Shown here in pieces: positions 42,992-50,596 of a stretch of 50,596 bases of DNA. Position 1 is the stretch's first letter, and every line of letters begins with the position of its first letter. This DNA is from Deltaproteobacteria bacterium. GTDB taxonomy: Bacteria; Desulfobacterota; Binatia; Binatales; Binataceae. The stretch covers positions 74,874 through 125,469 of the forward strand of contig JAJYYI010000131.1 of assembly GCA_021801125.1 (NCBI GenBank), written 5' to 3'. Position numbers and translations under genes: made by a program. Under the pieces are notes generated by a model. That model ran no database searches and had not been told where the DNA came from. It worked only from the letters and a program-made list of their open reading frames with translations.

Positions 42992-44185
42992 TCAGAGGTC
43001 GTGGCGAAAGACTAGCAGCCTGGCACGGCGCGCGCGATCGTAACCGTACCATTTGGGCGGCGCGACGTCGTGCGGCGAAACCCGTCGAAAGCCTAATCGT
43101 TCGAACAAACGCGCGGCATGCGCTTCGCTCGTGCAGGCGAAAACGTAACTGAGCCGGCGCGCCCGCGCCTCTTTGAGCACCTCCTTGACCAATTCCGAAG
43201 CGACGCCTTCACGCTGAAACCGGGTGAGTGTATACAGGGCGGTGATCTCGCCGGCACGTTGGCGTTGGTACGGCTCCGTCAGGAGCGAGCAGATGCCGGC
43301 CAATTGCTCCTCGCCCAGCCGGTAGCCGACACACGACGGCAAAAGCCGCGCAACTTCCTCCCGCGATCGCTCTAATAAGGCGCCTTCTCTCTGGCCGCGC
43401 TCGATCAACGCTTGCGCCTGGTCGAATTCATCGATTGAGATGGGACACGCTGTGCCGTACGGAACCCTTGTGAAGAGCGTGCCGGTTCCGAGATAGCTGA
43501 AAAGCTCCTCGTAAACGCCGTTGGGCGTGGTGAGATTCACAGAACTCACCTCGCGATCGAGCATGCGCTTGATCGCGTTCAGCAGGCGGCGCTGCACGGC
43601 GGAATTTCGCGCCCGAAGCGTGCGGCCGATACGTCTCATCTCAAGGAAAGAGACCCGCGCGTCGCCCGCTTCGCGCAAGCCGCCGGCACGGTCGAGCAGC
43701 ACGACCTTGAAAACGCGCAGGCGACCGGCCAATGCGCCTACGAAACGCAGAAAATCAACGGGCTCGTCGCTCTCGACGCTGATTACGACCAGCGCGTTCT
43801 CACTAAGCTCCAGCCAAAGTTCGCCCAACGCCGAGTCGGGAGGGTATGGCCGGCGGGCAATCCGCCGCGTGGGAACGAAGGTATGGGACGCAAGATGCGG
43901 CTTGAGGCGAGCGGTGCGCCTTAGCACCGCAGGGATGGCGGCGCTGCCGGCGACCACGACGCAACGCGTCTGGTTGCGCTTGAGTTCGCGCAGCGTTTTG
44001 ACCAGCGCGCTGAGCTCGGAGAGTTTGCGCCCCGCAGGCGGGATCAGCGCGAACAGCAGGCTTTTCCCGTGGAACTCCTCGAGGTAAAAGCTCTTTTCAC
44101 TGAACGGCGATTTCGATTGGAGAGCTTTTGCTTCGGCCATCGCGCCGGCGGCAAGCGTCATTTCGGCAAACCGCGCCGCGCGCAA
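42992..44185 (-). CDS. ArgA-like protein: amino-acid-kinase-like domain plus GNAT acetyltransferase
   Basis: This 397-residue protein has the two-part build of N-acetylglutamate synthase. The amino-terminal part (EKSFYLEEFHGKSLLFALIP, RCVVVAGSAAIPAVLRR) resembles the amino acid kinase fold, but I cannot see the glycine-rich ATP and substrate loops of active kinases. The carboxy-terminal part is a GNAT domain: ITALYTLTRFQREGVASELV is the acetyl-CoA loop region, followed by VFACTSEAHAARLFERLGFRRV. In ArgA the kinase-like domain is the arginine sensor. The role as N-acetylglutamate synthase is likely but unproven, and no other arg gene is close. It converges with the peroxiredoxin gene and follows the acetolactate decarboxylase gene on its strand. 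Confidence 0.72.
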   Translation of the reverse strand: MRAARFAEMTLAAGAMAEAKALQSKSPFSEKSFYLEEFHGKSLLFALIPPAGRKLSELSALVKTLRELKRNQTRCVVVAGSAAIPAVLRRTARLKPHLASHTFVPTRRIARRPYPPDSALGELWLELSENALVVISVESDEPVDFLRFVGALAGRLRVFKVVLLDRAGGLREAGDARVSFLEMRRIGRTLRARNSAVQRRLLNAIKRMLDREVSSVNLTTPNGVYEELFSYLGTGTLFTRVPYGTACPISIDEFDQAQALIERGQREGALLERSREEVARLLPSCVGYRLGEEQLAGICSLLTEPYQRQRAGEITALYTLTRFQREGVASELVKEVLKEARARRLSYVFACTSEAHAARLFERLGFRRVSPHDVAPPKWYGYDRARRARLLVFRHDL

Positions 44186-44281
44186 AGGTAGCTTCTGAAA
44201 CCAGAAGCCCGAGCACCGTTAAATGACCACGGGTATGTCAAACGGCCTTTGAAAAGCCGCGATGTCGGCACTCGCACTTGA

Positions 44282-45064
44282 CTAATGATCAACCAGAACG
44301 ATTTCGATATGGCGGATCGGTTCCAGCTCGACCTTTAGCGGATTGAACTCGCAGTCCAACACATGACCGCCGTGCTTGCCGTCCGTGCTCAGGAAGTGCA
44401 AATGCAATCCTCCACCGCTCATCTCAGCCATTGCCGGCGGCGACCAGAAGCCGACCAGGGTGGCGTCAACGTCGCGCAAAGTGAACACGTGCTGCTGTTC
44501 AACCGCCTTAGCCAGCGTCGTATAGGGAGCAGTCTGCTTGGGCACGCTCCGCGCCTTGATCGAGGTAAATCTGCCCGTCAACCGCACCGCGCTATAAATT
44601 TTCTTGGAGGGCATCGAGGCCAAAATCAGCTGCTCGAGCACCTGCAAGTTCGTCGTCGTATGCACGGTTATCGTTTGAGTGGGCTTGAAGAACGTGACCA
44701 GCGCAAATGGAGTGCGGGCGGCGTCGTCAGCCAATGTCGGGGGTCCGTCGACCCTTGCCTGGTAGGCCTTGCCGTCAATGACGATCAATTCGCCATCAAG
44801 ACCGTCAAAGGTGCCCAGCCCAAAGTTGCCGTGCTTTTTCAGCGTCGAGATCTTTGGTCCGCCGTCGAATCGCCCAATCGCCATCGCCTCACGCGAGGAG
44901 ACCTGGTAGATGACGCGCGTGTCCTGAGCGTTCCCCGTTCCCGGAACAAAGCACAGGGCGACCAAGCCGAACGCACCAACCGCCAGGGCTAGCCACCAAT
45001 GGCAGCGCCGACTCACCGCCGATATTTTCCTGAACGCTAAAGGCTTCACACGAACGTTCCTCAT
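44282..45064 (-). CDS. budA: Secreted alpha-acetolactate decarboxylase, shortened C-terminus
   Basis: Acetolactate decarboxylase makes acetoin from 2-acetolactate. The zinc site HLHFLSTDGKHGGHVLD gives His221, His223 and His234, and GLDGE supplies Glu92. All four keep the spacing of the Brevibacillus enzyme as I recall it. YQVSSREAMAIGRFDGG and HGNFGLGTFDGLDGE are also family blocks. An export signal covers about residues 22-47 (WWLALAVGAFGLVALCFVPG, ending GNAQ), so the enzyme is probably periplasmic or secreted. ATG 45064 gives 260 aa; the frame opens at 45151. The protein stops about 25 residues before the usual end, so the segment with a second metal-site glutamate is missing. No acetolactate synthase gene is near. 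Confidence 0.8.
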   Translation of the reverse strand: MRNVRVKPLAFRKISAVSRRCHWWLALAVGAFGLVALCFVPGTGNAQDTRVIYQVSSREAMAIGRFDGGPKISTLKKHGNFGLGTFDGLDGELIVIDGKAYQARVDGPPTLADDAARTPFALVTFFKPTQTITVHTTTNLQVLEQLILASMPSKKIYSAVRLTGRFTSIKARSVPKQTAPYTTLAKAVEQQHVFTLRDVDATLVGFWSPPAMAEMSGGGLHLHFLSTDGKHGGHVLDCEFNPLKVELEPIRHIEIVLVDH

Positions 45065-45494
45065 TCCACTAGGCTTCCTGCGCCCGATGATACCGCATCG
45101 GCCGGCGCGCACGCGAGGTGCAAACCAACACAGGCGCGACTCCAACGGCAAGCCGCTTCCCCGGAACTATTGCGCTAGGCAACCCCCACTATACTTACCT
45201 CGCAATGATTTAACATATCCTAACTTAATCTCAGAGCATCTCGCGACCCTTTAGCTCGGCCTTTTCAAACAGCAATCACAAACACCTCTGTCGCGCCTTG
45301 CCAGCTGTCACGCAACTATGTCTCGCGAATGCCTCACTCCGGCACATGGTCGCCTACCCCGATATGCCACTAAGTAGGACGCGGCAGCCTGCAGTCGGAC
45401 GACGATAGGGAACGACGAGACTACCGAGCGAGGTTTACATGAAAAGCCCAACGTAGACCGGCCTGCGCAAGCGGCGCTCGGCGGCACTGTTTTT
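45065..45494. other. Intergenic region between divergent budA and glycosyltransferase genes
   Basis: About 430 bases, AT-richer around 45185-45235. A TATAGT on the minus strand could be a -10 for budA, but no -35 hexamer fits. No gene is supported. Confidence 0.3.
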
Positions 45495-46499
45495 GTGACG
45501 GCACAGAGGCGGGGTGACAACCATGAACGAGTTGCGGCCGGACAAACAGGGAGGGATGGGAGCGAGATTGACCCGCGCGTGGCGCCGCCGCCGGATTTTC
45601 GCGATGAACCCGAAGCTGCTCCTTCGCACGCCGGCCAAGCGGTGAGGGTTCGTGTGAGCACCCGCATACTTGGTACGCCGCCGCGCCCCGCCTGCGGTTC
45701 AAGCACGGTGACGGCCGCGCAAGGCGACGCCCTCAGGGGTATTGACGTCGCCCTCACTGAGCCTCAACCCGCGAGAACCTCCTACAGCGAGGCCTCGACG
45801 CGGGCGAAATCCGCCAAGTTCTCGGTCGTCATACCGGTCTACAATGAAGCTTCCACGATTCGCGAAGTTATTCGCCGCGTGCTAGCGACCGGCTTTGACC
45901 TCGAAGTGATCGTCGTGGACGACGGCTCTACGGACGGTACAAGCGACCATCTCGCGGCGATTAACCATCCGCAAGTCCGCTGTCTTCGCCAGACGGTCAA
46001 TCGGGGCAAAGGCGCCGCGCTGCGGCTCGGATTCGCCGCAGTCTCGCATCCTTATATTGTCGTGCAGGACGCCGACTTGGAATACGACCCTAAGGACTAC
46101 GGCGCGCTGCTCGAGCCTCTGCTGGACGGGCGCGCCGACATCGTCTTCGGCTCGCGGTTTTTGGGCGGACCCCATCGTGTGCTCTTTTTCTGGCACTTTG
46201 TCGGCAACCGTTTTTTGACCTTGCTCTGCGACATGCTGAGCAACCTGAACCTCAGCGACATGGAGACCGGTCTGAAGGCGTTCAGGCGCGATAAGCTGGT
46301 ACAATTAACCCTCTGCTCGAATCGGTTTACCTTCGAGCCCGAGATAACGATTAAGGCCGCGCGCGCTGGATGGCGCGTTTACGAAGTGCCGATTTCCTAT
46401 ACGGGCCGAACCTACGCCGAGGGCAAGAAGATCACCTGGCACGACGGCGTGGCTGCGATCTTTGCAATGTTTTATTACCGGCTGTTGGAGCAAAGGTAG
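45495..46499 (+). CDS. Family 2 glycosyltransferase (polyprenyl-phosphate sugar transferase-like)
   Basis: This is a GT2 (GT-A fold) glycosyltransferase. The opening strand FSVVIPVYNEASTIREVI, the nucleotide-binding EVIVVDDGSTDGT, VNRGKGAALRLGF and the metal motif VVQDADLEYDP are present. IVFGSRFLGG, SDMETGLKAFRRD and RFTFEPEITIKAARAGWRVYEVPISYTGR follow. This pattern is typical of enzymes that load glucose or mannose on dolichyl or undecaprenyl phosphate, but no transmembrane tail is present. The core begins near residue 107. The preceding 106 residues are Pro/Ala/Arg-rich and may not be translated. GTG 45642, 45654 or 45708 are alternative starts nearer the core. The acceptor is unknown. 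Confidence 0.82.
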   Translation: MTAQRRGDNHERVAAGQTGRDGSEIDPRVAPPPDFRDEPEAAPSHAGQAVRVRVSTRILGTPPRPACGSSTVTAAQGDALRGIDVALTEPQPARTSYSEASTRAKSAKFSVVIPVYNEASTIREVIRRVLATGFDLEVIVVDDGSTDGTSDHLAAINHPQVRCLRQTVNRGKGAALRLGFAAVSHPYIVVQDADLEYDPKDYGALLEPLLDGRADIVFGSRFLGGPHRVLFFWHFVGNRFLTLLCDMLSNLNLSDMETGLKAFRRDKLVQLTLCSNRFTFEPEITIKAARAGWRVYEVPISYTGRTYAEGKKITWHDGVAAIFAMFYYRLLEQR

Positions 46500-46513
46500 C
46501 TCGCTTTGCGAGC
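46499..46513 (+). terminator. Hairpin at the glycosyltransferase stop
   Basis: GCTCGC and GCGAGC pair perfectly around TTT, beginning in the stop codon itself. No T-run follows. Confidence 0.35.
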
Positions 46514-47070
46514 CACCGAGTGTCGGGATCCCCTCTCGCCTGCTCGCGCCATCCGCGAAAAGCCGCTGCGACACCTTCTCGTAAGGCCAAACCGAGTCGG
46601 CTTGCGCCTGATCGCTGCGCGAGTAGGGCGCCGCGCAAAACCCTGTTAAGATAGCGCCACTATAGTCTGAGTCAACGAGCGATCACCCATACGACGTTGT
46701 CCTGGCGTAAACCTAGCAGGCCGGGCCGGCGTGCCGGGTTCACACAACGGAGCGTCGGCGCTTAGGCCACCTTGGCGCGACAACGCTAACGCATCGCGAA
46801 GAGAGATTATTTTCGCGTGCTACGAACGCACCCGGTTTGAGCAAGCCTTATCCGCTGAGCGCTGAATAGCCAAGATGGGCGAGCGCGCGGAATCGGGCCC
46901 GGACTCGAGGGCTTACGCGATACGGCCGTGATGGTAGCATCTTCTTAACAAATGTCCGCGGGGTGGCTTGGCGAGATCGAACGGTCTCGCACCACGTTTA
47001 CCATAGAATAATGTCCGAGTGAAACGCGCTAGGGTTCATACGCCTGATTCCCCAGCAAGACCGGAGCATC
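46500..47070. other. 570-base upstream region of the permease gene
   Basis: No gene is supported. It contains the stem-loop described at 46963-46995. A long regulatory leader or a small RNA is possible, but I found no known motif. The c-di-AMP (ydaO-type) riboswitch consensus was looked for by eye and not recognised. Confidence 0.35.
46963..46995 (+). promoter_or_regulatory. Extended stem-loop in the permease leader
   Basis: GCGAGATC (46971-46978) pairs with GGTCTCGC (46983-46990) around a GAAC loop, with one U-G pair. GTGG (46963-46966) can extend the stem with CCAC (46992-46995) across a small internal loop. It lies about 75 bases before the ATG. Confidence 0.45.
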
Positions 47071-49158
47071 ATGGCATCCGTAAACGAACATCAGGAAAAG
47101 ACGCAAGCGCCGCCTGACGACAGCCATCCGTTGCGCGACATCATCGTGGGACCGCCGCGGGACGTTCACGATCCCACGGTGTTCCACCGCCTGTCACTGG
47201 CCGCCTTTTTGGCTTGGGTGGGACTCGGCGCCGACGGCATGACTTCCTCATGCTACGGCCCGGAGGAAGCTTTCCTCGCCCTCGGCCATCACCAGTATCT
47301 GGCTATCTTCCTGGGATTACTCACCGCACTGACAGTTTTCATCATCTCGGCATCCTACTCGCAAATTATCGATCTATTTCCGACCGGAGGCGGCGGATAC
47401 ATTGTGGCGACCGACCTCCTCGGGCCGCGCGTCGGGTTAATTTCGGGGTGCGCGCTGGTGATTGACTATATCCTGACGATCACCGTATCGATTGCCAGCG
47501 GCAGCGACGCCTTGTTCAGCCTTTTCCCTCTGCACTGGCAGCCGTTCAAGTTGACCTTTTCTCTTCTGGTGTTGGTGCTCTTGATCACTATTAATCTTAG
47601 GGGGCTTAAGGAATCGGTGACCTCAATGCTGCCGATCTTTGTAGCCTTCGTCGTGATGCATGTGGGACTGATCGTCTACGGCCTGAGCTTTCACGCAGCG
47701 CAGTTGCCCGGCGTAATCCACTCGGCGGTGCTTCAGGCTCACGCCGACATGCGCGACATTGGCGGCCTCGCTGTAGCGTTCATTTTCCTGCGCGCATACA
47801 GCCTTGGCGGCGGGACGTACACCGGGATCGAAGCGGTAAGCAACGGGCTGCCCATCCTGCGCGAGCCACGCACGGTCACCGGCAAGCACGCGATGGCCTA
47901 CATGGCGGTCTCGCTCGCCTTTCTGGCAGCCGGAATATTGTCGTGCTATTTGCTCTTCCACGTCGCGCCTGTCCCGGGCCTGACGCTAAACGCCGTGCTC
48001 TTCGACCGCTTGGCCGGGGCCTGGCACTGGCATGGCATCGCGATCGGCTCGGGAATCGTGACGTTTACCTTGCTAACGGAGGGCAGCCTTCTATTCGTCG
48101 CGGCGCAAACCGGGTTCACCGATGGTCCGCGCGTGCTGGCCACGATGGCGGCCGATCGATGGCTGCCGAGGCGTTTGGCCAACCTCAGCGTTCGCCTGGT
48201 GACCCAAGACGGCGTGTTTGCGATAGGCGTGGCCAGCGCCTTAATCCTGATCGGAACCAGAGGCGCCGTGTCAATTTTGGTGGGTCTTTACGCGATCAAC
48301 GTTTTCATTACCTTCACGCTTTCTCAACTCGGGATGAGCGTGCACTGGTGGCAGACGCGCAAACTCGGAGAACGCCGCTGGATGCGCAAGCTGGCGATCA
48401 ACGGAATTGGCTGCGTGCTAACGTCCGCGATTCTGGTGGCCACTGTGATCGTCAAATTCGACGAAGGCGCGTGGACGACATTGTTGATCACCGGCGCCTT
48501 GGTGCTGGCTTGCCAATTAGTCCGCCGCCATTACGACCGCGTAGCCGCAGCGATCGCCCGGCTCGAAGCGCAGGTACTGCCTCTGATACGCGCGGCCAAG
48601 GCCGACCACCCGCCTCCCGAGCCCGGGCCTGACGCGCCAACCGCAGCGCTGCTAGTGAATCGCTTTAACGGCTTGGGCTTGGCTACGCTGCTGAATCTAA
48701 CGCGCTTATTTAAGGGTCAATACGCTAAGGTTGTCTTCCTCGGTGTCGCCGAGGTGAATTCCCGCTCGCTCAGAGGACCAAAGGAAATTGAACGATTAGA
48801 GAGCGACCTCGCCAACGATCTGAAGGCGTATTGCCAACTCGCGATGAATATGGGATACAACGCGGAATCGCGGATGGCGGTAGCCACCGATACCGTCGAC
48901 AAGCTCCACAAGATGTGCCTGGAACTCGCCGATCAATTTCCCAATGTCGTATTCTTCTGCGGCAAATTGGTTTTCGGGCGCGACACCGAAGGCTTCCTGA
49001 GCCGTTTCTTGCACGATCAGGTGCCGTCTGAGTTGCAAAGCTTGCTCCAGGTAAGAGGTTTAAGTCTGGTCATCCTTCCGGCTCGCGCTGTCCCCGAAGA
49101 GCGGCTCGATACTTCCGGGGGTCCTCGAATCGCAGAACCTCTGGTTCGCGGGAATTGA
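47071..49158 (+). CDS. APC-superfamily permease, KimA-like potassium transporter
   Basis: This 695-residue polytopic membrane protein resembles KimA (YdaO), a proton-coupled potassium importer of the APC superfamily that is regulated by c-di-AMP in Gram-positive bacteria. The amino-terminal GLGADGMTSSCYGPEEAF matches the KimA-type first-helix signature. About 12 hydrophobic helices follow to residue 490 or so. GGGTYTGIEAVSNGLPILREPRTVTGK is another family-like block. The carboxy-terminal 200 residues form a soluble, UspA-like domain (VVFLGVAEVNS, NVVFFCGKLVFG). A structured leader precedes it. Alternatives are other APC transporters with cytoplasmic tails; c-di-AMP control is not shown. Confidence 0.75.
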   Translation: MASVNEHQEKTQAPPDDSHPLRDIIVGPPRDVHDPTVFHRLSLAAFLAWVGLGADGMTSSCYGPEEAFLALGHHQYLAIFLGLLTALTVFIISASYSQIIDLFPTGGGGYIVATDLLGPRVGLISGCALVIDYILTITVSIASGSDALFSLFPLHWQPFKLTFSLLVLVLLITINLRGLKESVTSMLPIFVAFVVMHVGLIVYGLSFHAAQLPGVIHSAVLQAHADMRDIGGLAVAFIFLRAYSLGGGTYTGIEAVSNGLPILREPRTVTGKHAMAYMAVSLAFLAAGILSCYLLFHVAPVPGLTLNAVLFDRLAGAWHWHGIAIGSGIVTFTLLTEGSLLFVAAQTGFTDGPRVLATMAADRWLPRRLANLSVRLVTQDGVFAIGVASALILIGTRGAVSILVGLYAINVFITFTLSQLGMSVHWWQTRKLGERRWMRKLAINGIGCVLTSAILVATVIVKFDEGAWTTLLITGALVLACQLVRRHYDRVAAAIARLEAQVLPLIRAAKADHPPPEPGPDAPTAALLVNRFNGLGLATLLNLTRLFKGQYAKVVFLGVAEVNSRSLRGPKEIERLESDLANDLKAYCQLAMNMGYNAESRMAVATDTVDKLHKMCLELADQFPNVVFFCGKLVFGRDTEGFLSRFLHDQVPSELQSLLQVRGLSLVILPARAVPEERLDTSGGPRIAEPLVRGN

Positions 49159-49325
49159 CTCGCAACGCCAGCCGCAGGCGAACCTGACGCCGTCCTAGCG
49201 CTAATCTCGCATGGCGAAAGTATAAAGCCAACGGGCCACCTTGCGCCGAGGCGTCCAACTCGCGCGCGCATCGAGAGTGCGTGCAGATTTCTCGCGCCAG
49301 AGCCGCAGAATGCCCCGTCCCTGAT

Positions 49326-50435
49326 TTACTGCGACGAAGCGCTGTTGTGGATGGTTGGCGCCTGCGTGGCGTTCGGAGACTTGGCAGGAGTCGTCACCAG
49401 ATTGGCCGATTGTGCTGAAGAAGAGGCGAGGTGCAACGCAACCTGAGCCCGTTTCCCCTGGCGCAGCACGTTGAGATAAACGATACCGCCGGGCTTGGTC
49501 GCGCGCAGCTCTTCGTCGAGGTCGAGCACATGGGCAGCGCGTTGTCCGTCGATCCCGATAATCAAGTCGCAGGCGTTCCCAACGCGATTCTCGTCGTTCA
49601 TTGACCAGGCCCAAAGATACAGGGCCGGCGGAAAAAATATTCCGGTTACGACCGCGACGAGCGTGAGCGCTCCTTCTCGAGAACGGTGAGGCCCCTGCTT
49701 AAGCGAGCGTAACCCAGCCTTTGCCGCGGGCGTATTCGGCTCGACGTTCACTATGGCCAAACCCTCAACCGTAAGCTGATCGGAAACCCGGCCGACGGCA
49801 GGCCGCACCTCCAGACCTAATGCGGGGACGTAATAATCCTGGTTTGAGATCTCGATAATGGGCGAGGCCTGAGACTTCTTGGACCCTTGCGGCGGGCCAA
49901 ATCCTGGTGCGACCTGGTTCGGGTATGTCTCGCCCCCGGACCCGCCACCCGGCAAAGGGGGCATCAAGATACTCGGGCCGAAGGCCAGTTCGACCGACCG
50001 CGAAGCGCTTCGCGCTCCGCGATCGGCCTCGGGTACTACGACCTGATTTAGAAACGCCATCCGAAGCGGCTTAACTGCTAATCCCTCCGCCGTCGGTTGG
50101 GCTATGAAAGCGCGGGCCCGGGGTCGGCGTTTAAGCAGAGACAGCCGGCGCTCTCGGTCACCCTCGATGGATTTAGACCCGGCGGCCGTTGCCGGCGTTA
50201 TCGAGTCGTTAGCCGTTCCCGGGGGTTCAAACGATGGGCTCTGCTCAACTGGCAGACCGATTTCAGCAGATGAGGCCCAACGATGCTCCGGAGTGAGCAC
50301 CCCGGGCACGGTGATTTGACAGAAGTTCAGCCGGGCGGCTGAAGACTTCGGCGTGACCGTAAATAGGCTTACCCAGAGCCACAGCGTCCCGCCGACTACG
50401 GATACCGCTCGACCACGCGTACCAAAGCAGCGCAT
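49326..50435 (-). CDS. Secreted or membrane-anchored PDZ-domain protein
   Basis: This 369-residue protein has an amino-terminal hydrophobic segment (VVGGTLWLWVSLFTV) that is a signal or anchor, then about 165 residues rich in Pro, Ser and Gly. The carboxy-terminal half looks like a PDZ domain: LGLEVRPAVGRVSDQLTVEG, then AIVNVEPNTPAAKAGLRS, and CDLIIGIDGQRAAHVLDLDE with YLNVLRQGKRAQVAL. Between the two PDZ halves sits a hydrophobic stretch, LTLVAVVTGIFFPPALYLWAW, unusual for this fold. No protease domain is present, so it is not a DegP-type enzyme. PDZ modules bind carboxy-terminal peptides; the partner is unknown. It converges with the permease gene. Confidence 0.65.
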   Translation of the reverse strand: MRCFGTRGRAVSVVGGTLWLWVSLFTVTPKSSAARLNFCQITVPGVLTPEHRWASSAEIGLPVEQSPSFEPPGTANDSITPATAAGSKSIEGDRERRLSLLKRRPRARAFIAQPTAEGLAVKPLRMAFLNQVVVPEADRGARSASRSVELAFGPSILMPPLPGGGSGGETYPNQVAPGFGPPQGSKKSQASPIIEISNQDYYVPALGLEVRPAVGRVSDQLTVEGLAIVNVEPNTPAAKAGLRSLKQGPHRSREGALTLVAVVTGIFFPPALYLWAWSMNDENRVGNACDLIIGIDGQRAAHVLDLDEELRATKPGGIVYLNVLRQGKRAQVALHLASSSAQSANLVTTPAKSPNATQAPTIHNSASSQ

Positions 50436-50596
50436 GGCCTCCGCCCCCTAGCGTTGCGAGAAACTGCGCTGGCGTGGCGTCTGACCGCGTGGCGCTAGCC
50501 GGATTTACAGGTTCGCCTGCGACGACTCGTACGATGATTTTGGGAAACGGATGCCCCGCCCGCGTGTCCATTAAACATTATAGGGGAAAGCTGATC

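Noticed and set aside
45308-45757. Minus-strand 149-codon open frame overlapping the glycosyltransferase 5' part
   Set aside because: Low-complexity Ala/Arg/Ser/Pro text with no motif; likely a shadow, although the overlapped N-terminal part of the glycosyltransferase is itself doubtful.
1-50596. Mobile elements, prophage, CRISPR arrays, toxin-antitoxin or defence genes
   Set aside because: No transposase, integrase, phage structural gene, regularly spaced repeats or paired small toxin-antitoxin genes were recognised on either strand.

Overview
This is a GC-rich stretch of bacterial chromosome that reads as ordinary single-copy genome. I saw no insertion sequence, prophage, CRISPR array, rRNA or convincing tRNA. 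The organism is Gram-negative in build, with a LolC/E-type permease, an MltD-like transglycosylase and secreted proteins. It probably uses coenzyme F420, because a TIGR03842-type luciferase-like oxidoreductase is present. Together with the DUF169 and SCP2 proteins and the old-style core gene set, this suggests an uncultured deltaproteobacterium-like or Binatota-type lineage. That placement is inference only.

Layout. At 1-3657 (+) lie the 3' part of an ATPase/TPR regulator, an MpaB/Lcp-type haem oxygenase and a SAM methyltransferase, coupled by overlapping ends. At 3805-7726 are an F420-type oxidoreductase (-), then a HAD phosphatase, a metallophosphoesterase and an NAD(P)-binding atypical SDR (+). 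At 7856-12881 (-) are mltD-like, glnE and cobU. At 13370-16889 are aroA (+), then gloA, a cytochrome c and an epoxide-hydrolase-type enzyme (-). At 17210-22195 are an SCP2 protein, a small protein, a DUF169 protein, a LolC/E permease (-) and rarA. At 22360-25767 are HU, truA, tadA, a DsbA-fold protein and a small conserved protein. At 26315-29521 (-) are a zinc-ribbon/TPR protein, def and a HemQ-like chlorite-dismutase-family protein.

The core is the chromosome-maintenance block at 29763-39875. rpmH, rnpA, yidD, yidC and jag run on the minus strand, divergent from mnmE, mnmG, rsmG, parA and parB on the plus strand. A near-consensus parS site lies just before parA. In many bacteria these ten genes are collinear, so one half is inverted here. 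The most striking detail is that the complete rpmH gene (52 aa) lies out of frame inside the rnpA reading frame. No standard start codon is available for rnpA downstream of rpmH. This resembles the nested arrangement known from Thermus.

The last part holds purE, then an apparent redox-themed operon (AhpD-like protein, ispG, a BCP/PrxQ-type peroxiredoxin). It is followed by an ArgA-like acetyltransferase (-), a secreted acetolactate decarboxylase lacking the usual C-terminus (-), a family 2 glycosyltransferase (+), a KimA-like potassium/APC permease with a structured leader (+), and a secreted PDZ protein (-).

No new defence or mobile system was found. The items most worth a second look are the rnpA/rpmH nesting, the inverted origin-type operon, the frame problem at the oxygenase/methyltransferase junction, the shortened acetolactate decarboxylase, and the mRNA that appears to begin with a perfect hairpin in front of the transglycosylase.
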